Positions 32,876 through 44,132 of a stretch of DNA of 64,000 bases are shown one piece after another. Source of the stretch: Branchipolynoe longqiensis. Taxonomy: Eukaryota > Annelida > Polychaeta > Phyllodocida > Polynoidae. Where the stretch lies: assembly GCA_030323885.1 (NCBI GenBank), contig CM059193.1, positions 58,548,042 through 58,612,041 of the forward strand, read 5' to 3'. Numbering within the stretch: the first letter of the stretch is position 1; each line of letters opens with the position of its first letter. The notes under the pieces are model-generated. The model did not search any database. It was not told the DNA's origin and saw only the letters and a program-made list of their open reading frames with translations. The translations under genes were made by a program, and so were the position numbers.

Positions 32876-33138
32876 GACCCCAATCACACTAGCCTTGTGA
32901 CCACTTTGCGACCACCTGCGACCAACTGATCTGCAATCGAACGCTGATCAATCGCAAACCAGTTCCCAACGAGCCCCGACAACTCGCCGAACGACTGCCA
33001 ACCGATCACCAACCAATCACCTCTGATCTTCGGCAACCCACTTTTTCCCAAGTATTTTTTTGCTTTGGTTGTGAGGAGGTTGGCGATTGATGTTTTTTTT
33101 GGGGTGGTTGCAAATGGTTGCAAAGTCGCAAGCCTAAA
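32876..33138. mobile_element. Word-iterated MITE H9, right end missing
   Basis: Starts GACCCCAATCACACTAGCC after TAA. The interior repeats TTGCGACCAC / GGTTGCAA words. The expected inverted terminus is not found; the sequence becomes unrelated after about 33138. Confidence 0.6.
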
Positions 33139-33242
33139 ATAACATTTCCTTTAGATTTGTTAGATGATGTATAACGCATTATGTAAGTATAAAGATATGT
33201 AAGGGAATTATTATTATTGTTATTCACTGTAAGACATCAAGT

Positions 33243-33560
33243 GGTGTTCTCTGTGGCGGAGTGGTTAGAGTGTCTGACTTTTTTCTAGGTCAGACTCCTA
33301 ATCTGAAGGTCAGTGGTTCGATTCCCCATGCCCCCACCTCTACCAAGTTGGATTTCCACCGCTGTGTATAACTTACAGCGACATCAAAGGCCAGTTGCTC
33401 TCATACCATGTCTATGTGGTGTGGGAGGTTAAAAATCCCTTGGGTCGGTAAAAGTGTAGACTCAGGTTTTCCATCGACAAGCTGTCTAATGGTGAAAACA
33501 AGTCTATTCAGACTTATCCATGATAGACAGCATAAATCTTTAAGAAAAAAAGAAAGAAAA
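33243..33560 (+). mobile_element. SINE gamma, near full length
   Basis: The tRNA Ser/Leu-like head TCTGTGGCGGAGTGGTTAGA and B box GGTTCGATTCC are followed by a conserved body (CCACCGCTGTGTATAACTTA, GTGTGGGAGGTTAAAAATCC) and an AAAGAAAGAAA-rich end. Related copies lie at 30241-30478 and 52015-52305. Confidence 0.85.
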
Positions 33561-33770
33561 AGACCCCACACTGTACAGACCCCACCTGCATGCAGCCTCC
33601 TCGTCTCCACCGAATGTAAACCATTGTCAGTCACACTCGAAGATTTCAATTTTCTTTTTCATTAACATTTGTTTGTTTGTTCGTAAAATAGTTTATTCAT
33701 CAGAACATACATTTTTGTTCAGCGCCGAGGCACTGGAATTGCGGCTACGCTTGTTGCTCTTTGGAATCCA

Positions 33771-34143
33771 CCTTGCGATGGCCGAATGAGTTGAGTGTCC
33801 GGTCTCTTGTTTTGGTGGATTGTGGGATTCAAATACATGGGTTCAAACCATGGTCGAGTCAAACCAATGGCTTAAAACTTTATACTTGTCGCTTCATAGC
33901 CAGGCATCTGGCTTCATTAGGATAGGGCAAGGACTGGTTGGCTCAGTGTCAGGATAATGTGACTGAGTGGGATATCAGGTCATGGTGCTGGTGGCCTGGT
34001 CTCCCATAGGGCAGCACTATTAAGTCGCCATGAGTCGCCATTAGTGACTATAAAGCCGCCATGATTGTGAACTGTCACATGTCGGTATCCGTCCTCTTAT
34101 GACCTCAGATGTTGCCAGGATGTAAAACTCCAGCAACCAACCA
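33771..34143 (+). mobile_element. SINE alpha-T1, full length
   Basis: Head GCGATGGCCGAATGAGTTGA, body GGATAGGGCAAGGACTGG, T1 tail to CCAGCAACCAACC; contains a local triplication around GTCGCCAT(GAGTCGCCAT). Confidence 0.85.
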
Positions 34144-34296
34144 GCATCACCTGTGGGCGCACCGCACGCCATCTGCCGGCATGCGTCGAACTGTGCGTGC
34201 GTCACGTGATCTATCACCGGCCGTACTTGGGCGGCGTAGTACAAAGAGTTCGTCGACCACTCCGGCTCCAAATAGGTCTAAATAGCGGACCCTACC

Positions 34297-34637
34297 GGGC
34301 GCGGTAGCCTAATCGGTAGAGCGCGAGCCTCGAGTGCGGAAGGTCGGAGTTCGGTTCCCGGTCGAGTCAAACCAATGATTTAAAAATCGATACTTATCGC
34401 TTCCTAGGCTGGCGCTCATCATTAATAGGACAGGGCAAGGACGGGTTAGCTCAGTGTCAGGATAATGTGACTGAGTGGGATATTGGGTCATGATGCCACA
34501 GCCTGATTTCCAAGTGGGGCAACCACTAAAAAGTCAACATGAGTGAGCACTGTCACAAGTCGGTAGCTGTCCTGATATGATCTTAGTTGTTGCCAGGACA
34601 TAAACTCCAACAACCAACCAACCAACCAATCAACTAA
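34297..34637 (+). mobile_element. SINE alpha-T1 with the second head type
   Basis: The head GGGCGCGGTAGCCTAATCGG, anticodon-arm region CCTCGAGTGCGGAAGG and B box GTTCGGTTCCC differ from the GACGGGATGG head, while body and tail are the same. A 30-base T1 body fragment follows at 34640-34670. Confidence 0.87.
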
Positions 34638-34699
34638 CAGTTCCAGGATAATGTGACTGAATGGAATATTGGGTCAAAGAGAAAAAGGTTGATATTGGT

Positions 34700-34937
34700 C
34701 AGCAAAGTTTTGTTGCTCTTGTACATTAATTGATTAAGCATGGGAATCTTAATCCATGGACGATTGGTCTTCCTCATTCCACTGTTCCTTGTCCTGTCCT
34801 GGTAATCCCAAATGTCAGGATAAGTAGTGACAAGCATCATTTTAAAGTCATTCGTTTCACTCAACTAGGGTTCGAATCCCATGACCTACCAACATAGGAG
34901 ATGAGCACTCAACTCATTCAGCCACCTCATCTGGGTC
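34700..34937 (-). mobile_element. SINE alpha-T2
   Basis: Minus-strand T2 tail (GGTCTTCCTCATTCCACTG) then body and a head ending near 34937 with GGGTTCGAATCCC and CATTCAGCCACCTCATCTGG. Confidence 0.8.
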
Positions 34938-35065
34938 TGTAATAAAATATTGATATTTACTACTTTGGAGGGTTTGTGGGGAGGGGTGGGGGTAGTTCTG
35001 GAAAAATATTACTCTTCGTGCTATCTTGAAAATGTTGAAAACTTTGTATGACCTTCAAAGTGAGT

Positions 35066-35408
35066 TGGTGTTTGTTTGTTGGAGTTTTATGTCCTGGCAA
35101 CATCTAAGGTCACATCAGGACGGGTACCGACTTGTGACAGTGCACACTCATGGTGACTTAATAGTGCTGCCTTACTTTGAGACCAAGCCACTGGCACCAT
35201 GCCCTGATATCCTACTCAGTAACATTATCCTAGCACTGAGCTAAACAGTCCTTGCCCTATCCTAATGGTAAAATTGTCGAGTTCCAAGCTAGGAAGCGAC
35301 AAGTATAAATTTTATAAGTCATTGGTTTGACTTGACCGGGAATTGAACGCCTGACCTTTCGTACGGGAAGCCTGCGTTTTACTAATTCGGCCACCACGTC
35401 AGGCCCCT
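35066..35408 (-). mobile_element. SINE alpha-T1
   Basis: Standard minus-strand copy from GTTTGTTGGAGTTTTATGTCC to a head at CTAATTCGGCCACCACGTC. Confidence 0.85.
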
Positions 35409-35501
35409 CCTAAGTGAGTAACCTATGAAGCGTATTACTTAGTTCCGCAATTGCGCCACCAAGAGGCGCCTAGTGTGAGAGTCCTACTTTCTTATTAGGG
35501 G

Positions 35502-35714
35502 GTGCTTGTCATTATTAGGATAGGGAAAGGACTGGTTGGCTCAGTGTCAGGAAAATGTGACTGAGTGGGATATCAGGTCATGATGCTGGCAGCCTGGTCT
35601 CCCATTGAGGCACCACTATAAAGTCGCTATGGGTGCGCAATGTCACAGGTTGGTACCCATCCTGCTATGACCTTAGATGTTTGCCAGGACATAAAACTCC
35701 AACGACCAACCATC
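35502..35714 (+). mobile_element. SINE alpha-T1, 5'-truncated
   Basis: Begins in the body (GCTTGTCATTATTAGGATAG) and runs through the T1 tail to CCAACGACCAACC. MITE H6 is inserted right at its 3' end. Confidence 0.8.
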
Positions 35715-35717
35715 CAA

Positions 35718-36369
35718 AAGCCCCAGTCACACCTGCCCGGACTAGCCCCAGATTTTGAGCCGGACCACCCCCGGACCAATCGCCCGGACTGTCCCGGACC
35801 GCCCCGAATAAAATCACTGTTTTCGTCGTTTTTTGCCTCGCAGTCACACCTTTTCGGACAAGCCCCCAGACCAGAGGCCGGATCGCCCCGGACCACCCCC
35901 GGACTCCCCGGTGTAGCCACGGACTAGTCCCGGACAAGTGATCTGGGGTAATCTTGGCAGTCCGTGGCGATCTGTCGCTGATCCGTGGTGATCCAGGCTG
36001 ATCCGGGGCGTCTGGGTCTTATGCAGGCAGTCTGGGAGTGGTCCGTGGCTACGCCGGGGGTAGTCCGGGAAAGTCTGGGGGTGGTCCGGGTTAAACTGTG
36101 GCTGAAACGTGGCTCATCTGGGGCGAAACAGCCGCGGACTACCCGGACCACCCCCAGATCATGCCGGATCGCAAAATGCCCCGGACCACCCCGGATGTTT
36201 TAAACATTTTAAAACATCCGGGACAGACCCAGGACCAGCCATGGATCACGCCGGATCAGGCCGGGTCGCCACGGACGAGCCACGGATCACCCCAGATCGC
36301 CCCGGACCACCCCAGATGATGGTACGGGGCTCATCTGGCCCCTGATCCGGGTAGGTGTGACTACGGCTT
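35718..36369. mobile_element. Word-iterated MITE H6 (652 bp), CCGGACCACCCC word
   Basis: Ends AAGCCCCAGTCACACCTGCC and, inverted, AAGCCGTAGTCACACCTACC; flanks CAA/TAA. The interior is almost wholly CCGGACCACC / GGTGGTCCGG permutations, with the palindromic core GGATGTTTTAAAC/GTTTTAAAACATCC-type near 36192-36222. GC-rich ORFs here are not genes. Confidence 0.87.
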
Positions 36370-36589
36370 TAAGGATGTGGGTGTGCTAACTCTGGTTGCC
36401 CATATTTGGACGTGTGTGTGCATGGGTGTGTGTGTGAGTATGTGAGTGTTCAAGTGAGAAATCAAGGCGCCCAATTCCACTATTAGAGACAAATAAATCG
36501 ATAGCTATTAATTTATAAATAGCAATAAAGAGGATACACCGCCATCACTCATTGGGTAATGGCTCCACTCGCAAACACACAGACACACC

Positions 36590-36597
36590 CACATATG

Positions 36598-36637
<40 letters not shown>

Positions 36638-36670
36638 TATATGTGGGTATATATATATATATATATGTAA

Positions 36671-36704
<34 letters not shown>

Positions 36705-36707
36705 ATA
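36590..36707. repeat. (TA)n array
   Basis: Nearly pure TATATA with GTATAT interruptions; it flanks the MITE at 36708 and continues to about 36912 on the other side. Confidence 0.9.
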
Positions 36708-36897
36708 TGAAGAGTTCAGGCTCAAAACCTTGTAAACGCCAATCAGAAAATTGAGGCAGACATGAGAGTGAAAGCTTCAGAAGGGTACCTATTTTGTGTT
36801 GTTCATTGCTGCATAAAATTAGCTTCAGGTAACAATTTTTTATTTGATGTCTTTAAAAAAAATTGGCATTCACGTTGTTTAGCGCCTGAACTCTTCA
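36708..36897. mobile_element. MITE with TGAAGAGTTCAGGC ends, copy 2 (190 bp), inserted in (TA)n
   Basis: Ends TGAAGAGTTCAGGC...ACGCCAAT and its inverse ATTGGCATTCACG...GCCTGAACTCTTCA. Matches 9353-9588. (TA)n on both sides fits TA-targeted insertion. Confidence 0.83.
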
Positions 36898-37319
36898 TAT
36901 ATATATATATATCCAGAGTGTGATGCGAGGGGGCGCCCACCCGGCAATTACCCAACAGCTGGGAGGGGGGTGGGGTGCTGCACCAATGCACACGAGGAAA
37001 TATAGGATGTATATGTTACCCTTGCATTTATACTCGCATAATGCATTATACATCACATATATATACATGCTGTATAAGAATTATATGAGTATAATAACAC
37101 GGAATACTATACTATCCTAGCACCCACACACCAGTGATCGGGTGCTGGAAGCTCACCTACTCATCTACTGCTCATGCCTCAGCTCCGATGGTGGCGCCAC
37201 CGCTCGCCTGCTCACTGTCCTACTCACTTGCCGCTGAGAATACACTCTAACCCACTATCATGTCTTCCTTGTTCATTTATGTAGATAACTATTATATATA
37301 TATATATATTCTTGCTGTG

Positions 37320-37664
37320 CTCATATAGAAAGACAATAGAGATGGTGGCGAGGCTGAGATGAGTCGTTATTTTTATCCCTGGCTGGGCAAACATATGCCC
37401 TACCAATATAAAAGTAAAATTTGCGGATGGAATGAAGATCAGTGGGCGGGCAACGGTCGCCCGGAACCACCGGTGGTGGAGCCAACGTCGGTATAGCTGT
37501 CGAAGGCTGTCCTGCATACAAATAAATAAATAAATAGAGGAATACAATCGCATCAATTTATACTCGCATAATACATTATATTTCACACACACATATTATA
37601 TGTATACTGTTGCCAGCCCACCGATCTTCCTTCCCTCCGCCAATTTTACTTTTATATTGGTAGG

Positions 37665-37736
<72 letters not shown>

Positions 37737-37804
37737 GCTTCCGACCGAGTGGCGAAAGCAGCCCCCCGCGGAGGGGGGGGGGGATATATACATCCAGGCT
37801 AAGC

Positions 37805-37845
<41 letters not shown>

Positions 37846-38090
37846 TCCAGGCTAGGCTTTATCAAAAGACAACCGAAGACGAGGCTGGGGTGAGAGTATT
37901 TATTTGTCTCTGGCCTAGCAAATCTAAACCGTATTGGTACATAAAAGTAAAATCGAGAGGCGAATATCAAATCGGAGCAGGCAACAGTTGCCTAAAAACT
38001 CCGGTGGTGGCGCCACCGTATGTATACAGCAGTAATGGCTGTCCACGGCCCAATAATTTCGTAAAAAATATGATGTATTTCTTATGCTAC
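37320..38090. repeat. Repeat D: two direct copies plus inverted fragment among (TA)n arrays
   Basis: 37335-37510 and 37865-38045 share GGTGGCGAGGCTGAGATGAG, TACCAATATAAAAGTAAAAT, GGGCAACGGTCGCC and CCGGTGGTGGCGCCA-like segments in related order (copy 2 inverted relative to 37614-37670). Pure (TA)n lies at 37668-37733 and 37808-37842. Class unknown. Confidence 0.6.
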
Positions 38091-38503
38091 TAATAAATAA
38101 TACTGATGGCTCTGTCTATTTATATCTATATAATAAATTATATCACACATATATTTATACATATACACACATATTAATACGTATCTTTGTATATATAAAT
38201 ATGCATATATACATGCCCATATATACATATGTATACAAAATGGCGTATAACTCATGATGTGAATATAAATAAAGGTATTCACATACTTTAATATATTTTA
38301 TAGGCCATTTGACATGTCTTTATTTCGATTATTGTTCTGTTCTTCTTCACATGACCCAGTGGCGCCACCTGGAGTAGGTTCCTTAACACCACCGACACTC
38401 CACCCACTCAATCTGGGTTAGATTATAGCTCAATATAATCAGTTATATACCGATATATAGTGAAATGAAATGATTACAGCTGACTATGCACATCTTATAG
38501 CAT

Positions 38504-38698
38504 TACGTAAAACGTCTCTAAATCGACTGGCCATGGGACCAACTTTAAATGGTCCATTTAGGGTCGTGGTCGGTTTAGGGAGTTTTTCATTTTGTTACAA
38601 TGGTATTGTATGGGCGATCGTTTGGTACCCAAATAAAGCGATTGATATAGGGGAGTGGTCAATCTGTGGAGGTGGTCTGTTAGAGAGGTTTTACTGTA
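38504..38698. mobile_element. Pogo/Tigger-like MITE, copy 1 (195 bp)
   Basis: TACGTAAAACGTCTCTAAAT ... GTTAGAGAGGTTTTACTGTA. Internally shares GGTCGATC/ACCACTCCCCTATATCGATC-type segments in reverse with 43750-43948. Confidence 0.8.
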
Positions 38699-38751
38699 TA
38701 AGGCATTCAGAAATAAAATGATTGATTGTGTAGGAAAAGCCCTTTGCTGTG

Positions 38752-39098
38752 TTTTGTTTTGTTTCTTATTGTTTTACGTCCTAGCAACATCTAAGGTCAT
38801 ATCAGGATGGGTACCGACTTGTGACAGTGCACACTCATAGTGACTTTATAGTGCTGTCCCACTGGGAAACCAGGCCACCAGCACCATGACCTGGTATCCC
38901 ACTCAGTCACATTATCCTGACACTGAGTACACCAGTCCTTGCCCTGTCCTAATAATGCCGAGCGCCTGGCTAGGAAGCGACAAGTATAAATTTTTAAGTC
39001 ATTGGTTTGACTCGACCAGGGTTCGAACCCACAACCCCATGATCTACCAGCACGGGAGACGGATGCTCTAACTCATTCGGCCATCCCGTCTGGTCGCC
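38752..39098 (-). mobile_element. SINE alpha-T1
   Basis: Well-preserved minus-strand copy with the GACCAGACGGGATGGCCGAA head ending at 39098, GGGTTCGAACCC B box and T1 tail. Confidence 0.9.
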
Positions 39099-39165
39099 AT
39101 TTGCTGTGTGTGTGGGAGGAAGATACAATTCATTGCAATACGTGATCTAGGATTCTTGACTTCAT

Positions 39166-39821
39166 CTCAATTCAATTCTTTTATTTTAACTCTCTGCAAG
39201 GTATATTTACAATAAACTGAGGCGATACAATAAATGCATATAAATTCCTTACAGACAGAAAGGATCCCAGAAAAGCGATCCTTATTTAGCTGGTCTCCAT
39301 GATATGAATGAACAAGTGAAGACAATAACAGATGGTTAAACATAAGCTACATTTTTAACTAGTGATTATGATAAGATACTGATGCGTCTCTTCACAGTTA
39401 GTAAAAAACAAAGTAATGATAGGAATATTATATGTATATTGTGTCATGGATTCATGTACTTACATGCACTATCAGTAGTTATTTTGCATGTATGTTAATA
39501 GGAGTAAATGCTATGTTCTTTGCCATAGACACTTGATATTTTAAATAATACGACTAGTTAAAGACAATTATGTCCTATTATATATATTCTTTACTGGTAA
39601 TTGATTTAGTATGCATTGAGATAGCTTATCTTTAGATTTTTACAGAAGTTTTTCATAGTTTTAAGTTTTCTAATTTCTACTGGTATTGAGTTCCAGATAT
39701 TGGTTCCTTGGTTTTCAGTTGTTATTTTGCCATATTTGTTTCTAGTGTGTTTGTGATGTATGCTATTTATCTGTCGTGTGTTATGGGAATGGACCTGATT
39801 GTTTTCTTTGAAGAGATTATC
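39166..39821 (-). mobile_element. LINE-A, strongly 5'-truncated second copy
   Basis: Read on the minus strand: the last about 72 codons of the LINE-A ORF (ending at 39606), then the 3'UTR to the AATTGAATT-type tail at about 39166. The ORF end is intact with few changes. The 3'UTR has about 90 extra bases near 39505-39595 compared with the copy at 21.3 kb. Confidence 0.9.
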
Positions 39822-40044
39822 TGCAAGCAAAAAACTTCAAATCAGTTCCAACAATAAAACGCCACTTGATTGCTTTGTTATGAGTTTGCCATATTACTTT
39901 GGTTAGTTGATGCCTTCTCGTGAAATTACTTTGCAGTCTTTGGAGACAACTTATGGTTTAAGTAATGAAAGAGAGAGAATGGATTATTAAAAGGAATACA
40001 TTCATTTCCTAAATGTGCATTAAAAAGCATTGAAAGCTACAGAT

Positions 40045-40460
40045 GAGATCATTATCATTATCAGTACCACCACCACCACCACCACGATCATCTGCATCAT
40101 CATCACCATCATCATTCGGGATACGCCGTCACATATCATCATGCTGTCGGTCACGATGCGACAAAGACTGCTTTCATTACTTGACTGCCGCTCTCCATTA
40201 AGCCCTCTGCTGTGAGAGTGATGTCCATGAGTCGGTCTTAATGTCTCTCAGCTTCAGGTTTCTCTTGATGGTATACATTTCATGAAAGTTGCCTTCAAAA
40301 GTGTTGAAGTGCTGCTGGCTTTTGCAAGTTACCAGCGGCACTCTCTCGGGGAGCAAATAGAGGTTTCCCACTGGCAAGAACATGTCAAGATAGGCGCAAA
40401 GCTATTTGTCCCTGCACATTTGTCCGCCGTCACATCTAGAGAGTATATATTACATGGAAC
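40045..40460 (-). mobile_element. LINE-D 3' fragment, internally deleted
   Basis: Minus-strand remnant of a LINE C-terminus and 3' end with a (GAT)n-type tail at about 40060-40135. Aligns with 59997-60440 but lacks the RKRGRP-coding segment (deleted at about 40272). Several stops. Confidence 0.7.
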
Positions 40461-40488
40461 GCCTTGTTATGTTCTACATGATACCTTA

Positions 40489-40695
40489 AGCGGCTGTCAC
40501 ACATCACCTGATTGAGCAATGGACAGAATTGTCTAGTCCTGTGGTGATAAGTATCAAAATGTATTAAAATGTGTCAAAGTGTTGCGACATCGGGTCTACG
40601 AATGGACATGAAACAGACATGAAACGGATATGAAACGGATAGCCAATGGATGAAACAAACTCAACTGCGCAGTATTAGGGCGGTAACACCCAACT
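40489..40695. mobile_element. Word-iterated MITE H4, degenerate copy, right end lost
   Basis: AGCGGCTGTCACACATCACC then GATTGAGCAATGGACAGAAT and ACATGAAACAGACATGAAAC as in 44133-44478. It stops in the (AAC)GGA-rich interior, where the next CATAGTCCGAT repeat begins. Confidence 0.75.
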
Positions 40696-40696
40696 T

Positions 40697-41040
40697 AAAG
40701 CTGCATAGTCCGATAAAAGCATTCAATCTTTTAAAGCGAGACACGTATATTAAGCTACATATCCAACCTAAATACATGTCCACTTATTAAGTATTTGTTG
40801 CTACATACAAAGGCATACTCAATCAATTTAGTAAAACCTGTTTACTGCTGAAGCCTATGGGGCTTGAGTTTTGACAATTATACTAACATTATCTTTGTTA
40901 TTTTATTCAAATATCTCCTAAGTTAATCATCTTAAATCAAAGCTAGTCACTTCAAACAATAAAGTAGATTATAATGACCAACTTAATATATTTACCTAAT
41001 AAAATAACAAAAACTCAAAACCACCTGACAATGCAACTTT
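40697..41040 (+). mobile_element. CATAGTCCGAT repeat, full copy (344 bp)
   Basis: Starts AAAGCTGCATAGTCCGATAA and ends ACAATGCAACTTT; uninterrupted, so it gives the element's full length. Confidence 0.75.
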
Positions 41041-41061
41041 AATTGATCATATTTACACTTG

Positions 41062-41292
41062 AAAGACGGGATGGCCGAATGAGTTAGAGCGTCCGTCTCC
41101 CGTGTTGGTAGATCATCGGATTGTGGGTTCGATTCCTTGTCGGGTCAAACCAATGACTTAAAAATTGATACTTGTCGCTTCCTAGCCAGGCGCTCGGCAT
41201 TACTAGGATAGGGCAAGGAGCACTGGAATGAGGAAGACCAGTTGTCTGCGACTGAAATTTCCCCTGCTTAAACAACTAATGTACCAACAAAC
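41062..41292 (+). mobile_element. SINE alpha-T2, full length
   Basis: Head AAGACGGGATGGCCGAATGA, B box GGTTCGATTCC, body to GGATAGGGCAAGGAGCA, T2 tail GTCTGCGACTGAAATTTCCC and A-rich end. Confidence 0.88.
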
Positions 41293-42350
41293 AAAAAATC
41301 CACAGCTTACTCTTTAAAATAAATTTACTTCAAACTAAAGTAAAATAGATTACAACAACACATTTATCTAAAGAATAATTTTGCAAAAGCTTGAAACCAG
41401 CGGATTGTGCAACATTAAAAGAAGAAAATGCCAATTTTCCATTAAGCCTATTGCTACTTAGAAACCACTCACCGGGAACCAGTGCAGTTATATCTATGTG
41501 ATCATGTGACCAACCGTACAATCTCATAAGCCTCGTCTGGCTTATTGGCATATCTGCTGCTGACAACTTTATTTAATCTTTATTTAATCTGCAAACTGGT
41601 ACTAAGATATCTGCGTGGAGCCGCTTACACTATGTGATCAGGGACTACTCGGGAAAGGTTGGTTGAACACAAACACACATGGTTTAGACTGGTACCTTTT
41701 TTCTTTTTTTTTGTTCAAATCTTTATTTATTTATTTTTATATTTTTTTATTCCAGTTGAATAACATCTTTTTTCAGCACCGAGGCGCTGGTCTTCCGGCC
41801 TTAACAATTATAGTGCATATGAACTATTTATGGATGAGACGATGCAATGGTATGAACAATATAGACAGTAGTAGGTTAAAATGAGGCATTACAAATATAA
41901 TGGGTATCTTATTTTGCACATGTAGACTGGAGAATAGCCATTTACCTTTAGACTATATCAGTGATTTGATGATCATACCTGTGAGGAGACATTAATATAA
42001 TGGGCATGACTTGCTGATACAGGTAGTCGTGGATTTTGGATTATGCAAATAATGGTTGCACGACTCATTTAAATTGTCTTGGGTCAACTATAGCTTTGTC
42101 AGTAGTATATGTTTTATTGGTTTAGTCAGGTGTTATAGGCTGGTGGGTATACTTTGGTAGTTGTTATTTCTTTTACTCTTTTTGCCAGGGGGGGATTTCA
42201 GAGAGGGAGAGGGAAGGGAGTGGTTTGGGACTATGAAATTATTTCAGTTCTCAACGTTTGTAATATACAGACAGACATGTAATATACAGACAGGCACCTA
42301 CCAATTACTGAGTGACCTTTACCATCTTACTATGCTCAGCATTGCTGAGA

Positions 42351-42693
42351 GACCAGACGGGATGGCCGAATGAGTTGAGTGTCCGTCTACCGTTTTTGTA
42401 GATCGTGGGAATTCACGGGGTTGAACACTGGTCGATTCAAAGCAATGACTTAAAAATTGATTCTAGTCGCTTCCTAGCCAGGCACCCAGCATTATTAGGA
42501 CAGGGTAACGACTGGTTGGCTCAGTGTCAGGATAATGTGACTGAGTGGGATATCAGGTCATGGTGCTGGCAGGCTGATCTCACAGTAGGGCAGCACTGTA
42601 AAGTCACCATGAGTGCGCTCTGTCACAAGTCAGTACCCCGTCCTGATATGACCTTAGGTGTTGCCAGGATGTAAAACTACAACAACCAACCAA
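42351..42693 (+). mobile_element. SINE alpha-T1, full length with 11-bp TSD
   Basis: Direct repeats CATTGCTGAGA at 42340-42350 and 42694-42704 flank GACCAGACGGGATGGCCGAA...CAACCAACCAA. This fixes both SINE ends. Confidence 0.93.
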
Positions 42694-42837
42694 CATTGCT
42701 GAGATTTATATTATCAACATATTACTAAAAAATATTGTAGAAATAATTAATCATTCAGTATTAATTCTATATTATCTTGGGATTAACTCAATATTAAATA
42801 TGCATTCCTTTGCATTGTTGTCCAATAGACTACATCA

Positions 42838-42875
42838 CCATTCCAGCGGCGCGGTGCATTGTGGGATGCATGGAA
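42838..42875. promoter_or_regulatory. ZNF143-like motif candidate
   Basis: Minus-strand reading ATGCATCCCACAATGCACCG resembles the CCCAnAATGCA core bound by ZNF143 in other animals, in a short GC-rich patch. Suggests a promoter; no confirmed gene start is seen. Confidence 0.25.
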
Positions 42876-43424
42876 GAAAAGGAAACCTGCGAGAAGCACA
42901 TGGCTAATGCTAATACACTGGGTGCAGCTATGAAATGTGCTAGTTTCAGCTCATCATAGCTCTTGTTTGAAACATAGAATACCAACTAAAAATATATATA
43001 TAATAAATTAAGATGTTAATCTTTTATCCAGCATTGCATTTACATCAATATAATCAGCACATCTTATGCCATGTGTATTTAGATTTAGACAAATCTGAGC
43101 ACTCAGGCTAGTGTTAGAGCCATAGCCAGAGTCAGTTTTACTTATCTTATTCATGTTTTTATTTATATCCTATGGTTAATGACATATGTAGAAATAGAAA
43201 ATGAGTAGGGTTAATCAGACATTAGTTACATATTTCTCTAAAACAAGTTTCTGTTCACACATTTGGCATCTTAAAAATTAGAACAAAAATTAATAATGGT
43301 GATGTGGATATCAGCCTAAAGGTGACATTGTTTTGTATTTTTCTTAGCTCAAGATGTTTAGCTATGGCTAGTTTTGTCTTAGATATATTCATCAGACCAA
43401 TATATTGCATGTGCGTGTACATGT

Positions 43425-43694
43425 TTATGCCAAATTGTTATATATTTCTATTAATTTTGAATCAAATCTAAGTTTTTCCCCATGCGTATCAGCAAACTCA
43501 ATGGCCGTACACATTTGCTTTGCTGCCAACGCTGTCTTCAGCGCATACGCAGTCGGAATGGTGATCTCGTCTATTGTTCTAGACTGATTGGAAAGCAGTT
43601 CCCAACAAAACTGCCAGAACACTCTAAGCACATCCACTAAGTCACGTGTGTAAACAATACAAAGACCACCTATATCGTATCCATTCACAACTAC
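43425..43694 (-). CDS. Possible terminal exon (about 90 codons) of an unrecognised gene
   Basis: On the minus strand an acceptor ATTATATGTAG precedes a frame open to TAA at 43425-43427. The translation is balanced in composition, with a hydrophobic YDIGGLCIVYTRDLVDVLRV segment, then a mixed helical-looking region with LKTALAAKQMCTAIEFAD, ending IEIYNN plus LA. GC-ending codons in the middle differ from the AT-rich flanks. No upstream exon was located; 43.7-43.95 kb is a MITE. I do not recognise the family, and chance is possible. Confidence 0.4.
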   Translation of the reverse strand, partial: VVVNGYDIGGLCIVYTRDLVDVLRVFWQFCWELLSNQSRTIDEITIPTAYALKTALAAKQMCTAIEFADTHGEKLRFDSKLIEIYNNLA

Positions 43695-43749
43695 CTACAT
43701 ATAATTCAGTACGCTATATAATCAATAAATAATCATCAGTTCCACAAAA

Positions 43750-43948
43750 TACAGTAAAACCTCTCTAACCGACCACCTTCACAGATCGACCACTCCCCTA
43801 TATCGATCACTTTATTTGGGTCCCAAACTATCACCCATGCAATACCATTGTAACGATAAAAACAAGCGCTCTGTAAACTGACCACCTACCTAAAAGGACC
43901 ATTTAAAGGCTGTCCCACGGGCGGTCGATTTAGAGAGGTTTTACTGTA
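43750..43948. mobile_element. Pogo/Tigger-like MITE, copy 2 (199 bp)
   Basis: Ends TACAGTAAAACCTCTCTAAC and TTAGAGAGGTTTTACTGTA. Interior GGTCCCAAACTATC...CAATACCATTGTAAC is shared with 38504-38698 in reverse complement. Confidence 0.87.
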
Positions 43949-44132
43949 TATTAATTTCCCTCATTTTAGCTTTCCAAGGTGAGGGTACACCACCGGATCC
44001 AATAGCTAAAAGCAGAATTCCAGAACCACATTATCGCAGTCATAGTGGCCAGCTCTACTACTACTGGGGGGCTTAGGATCAAGGTTGCTTGCAGGATCAC
44101 AATCCCACAAACCCCAAATAGTAGTATAGTAA

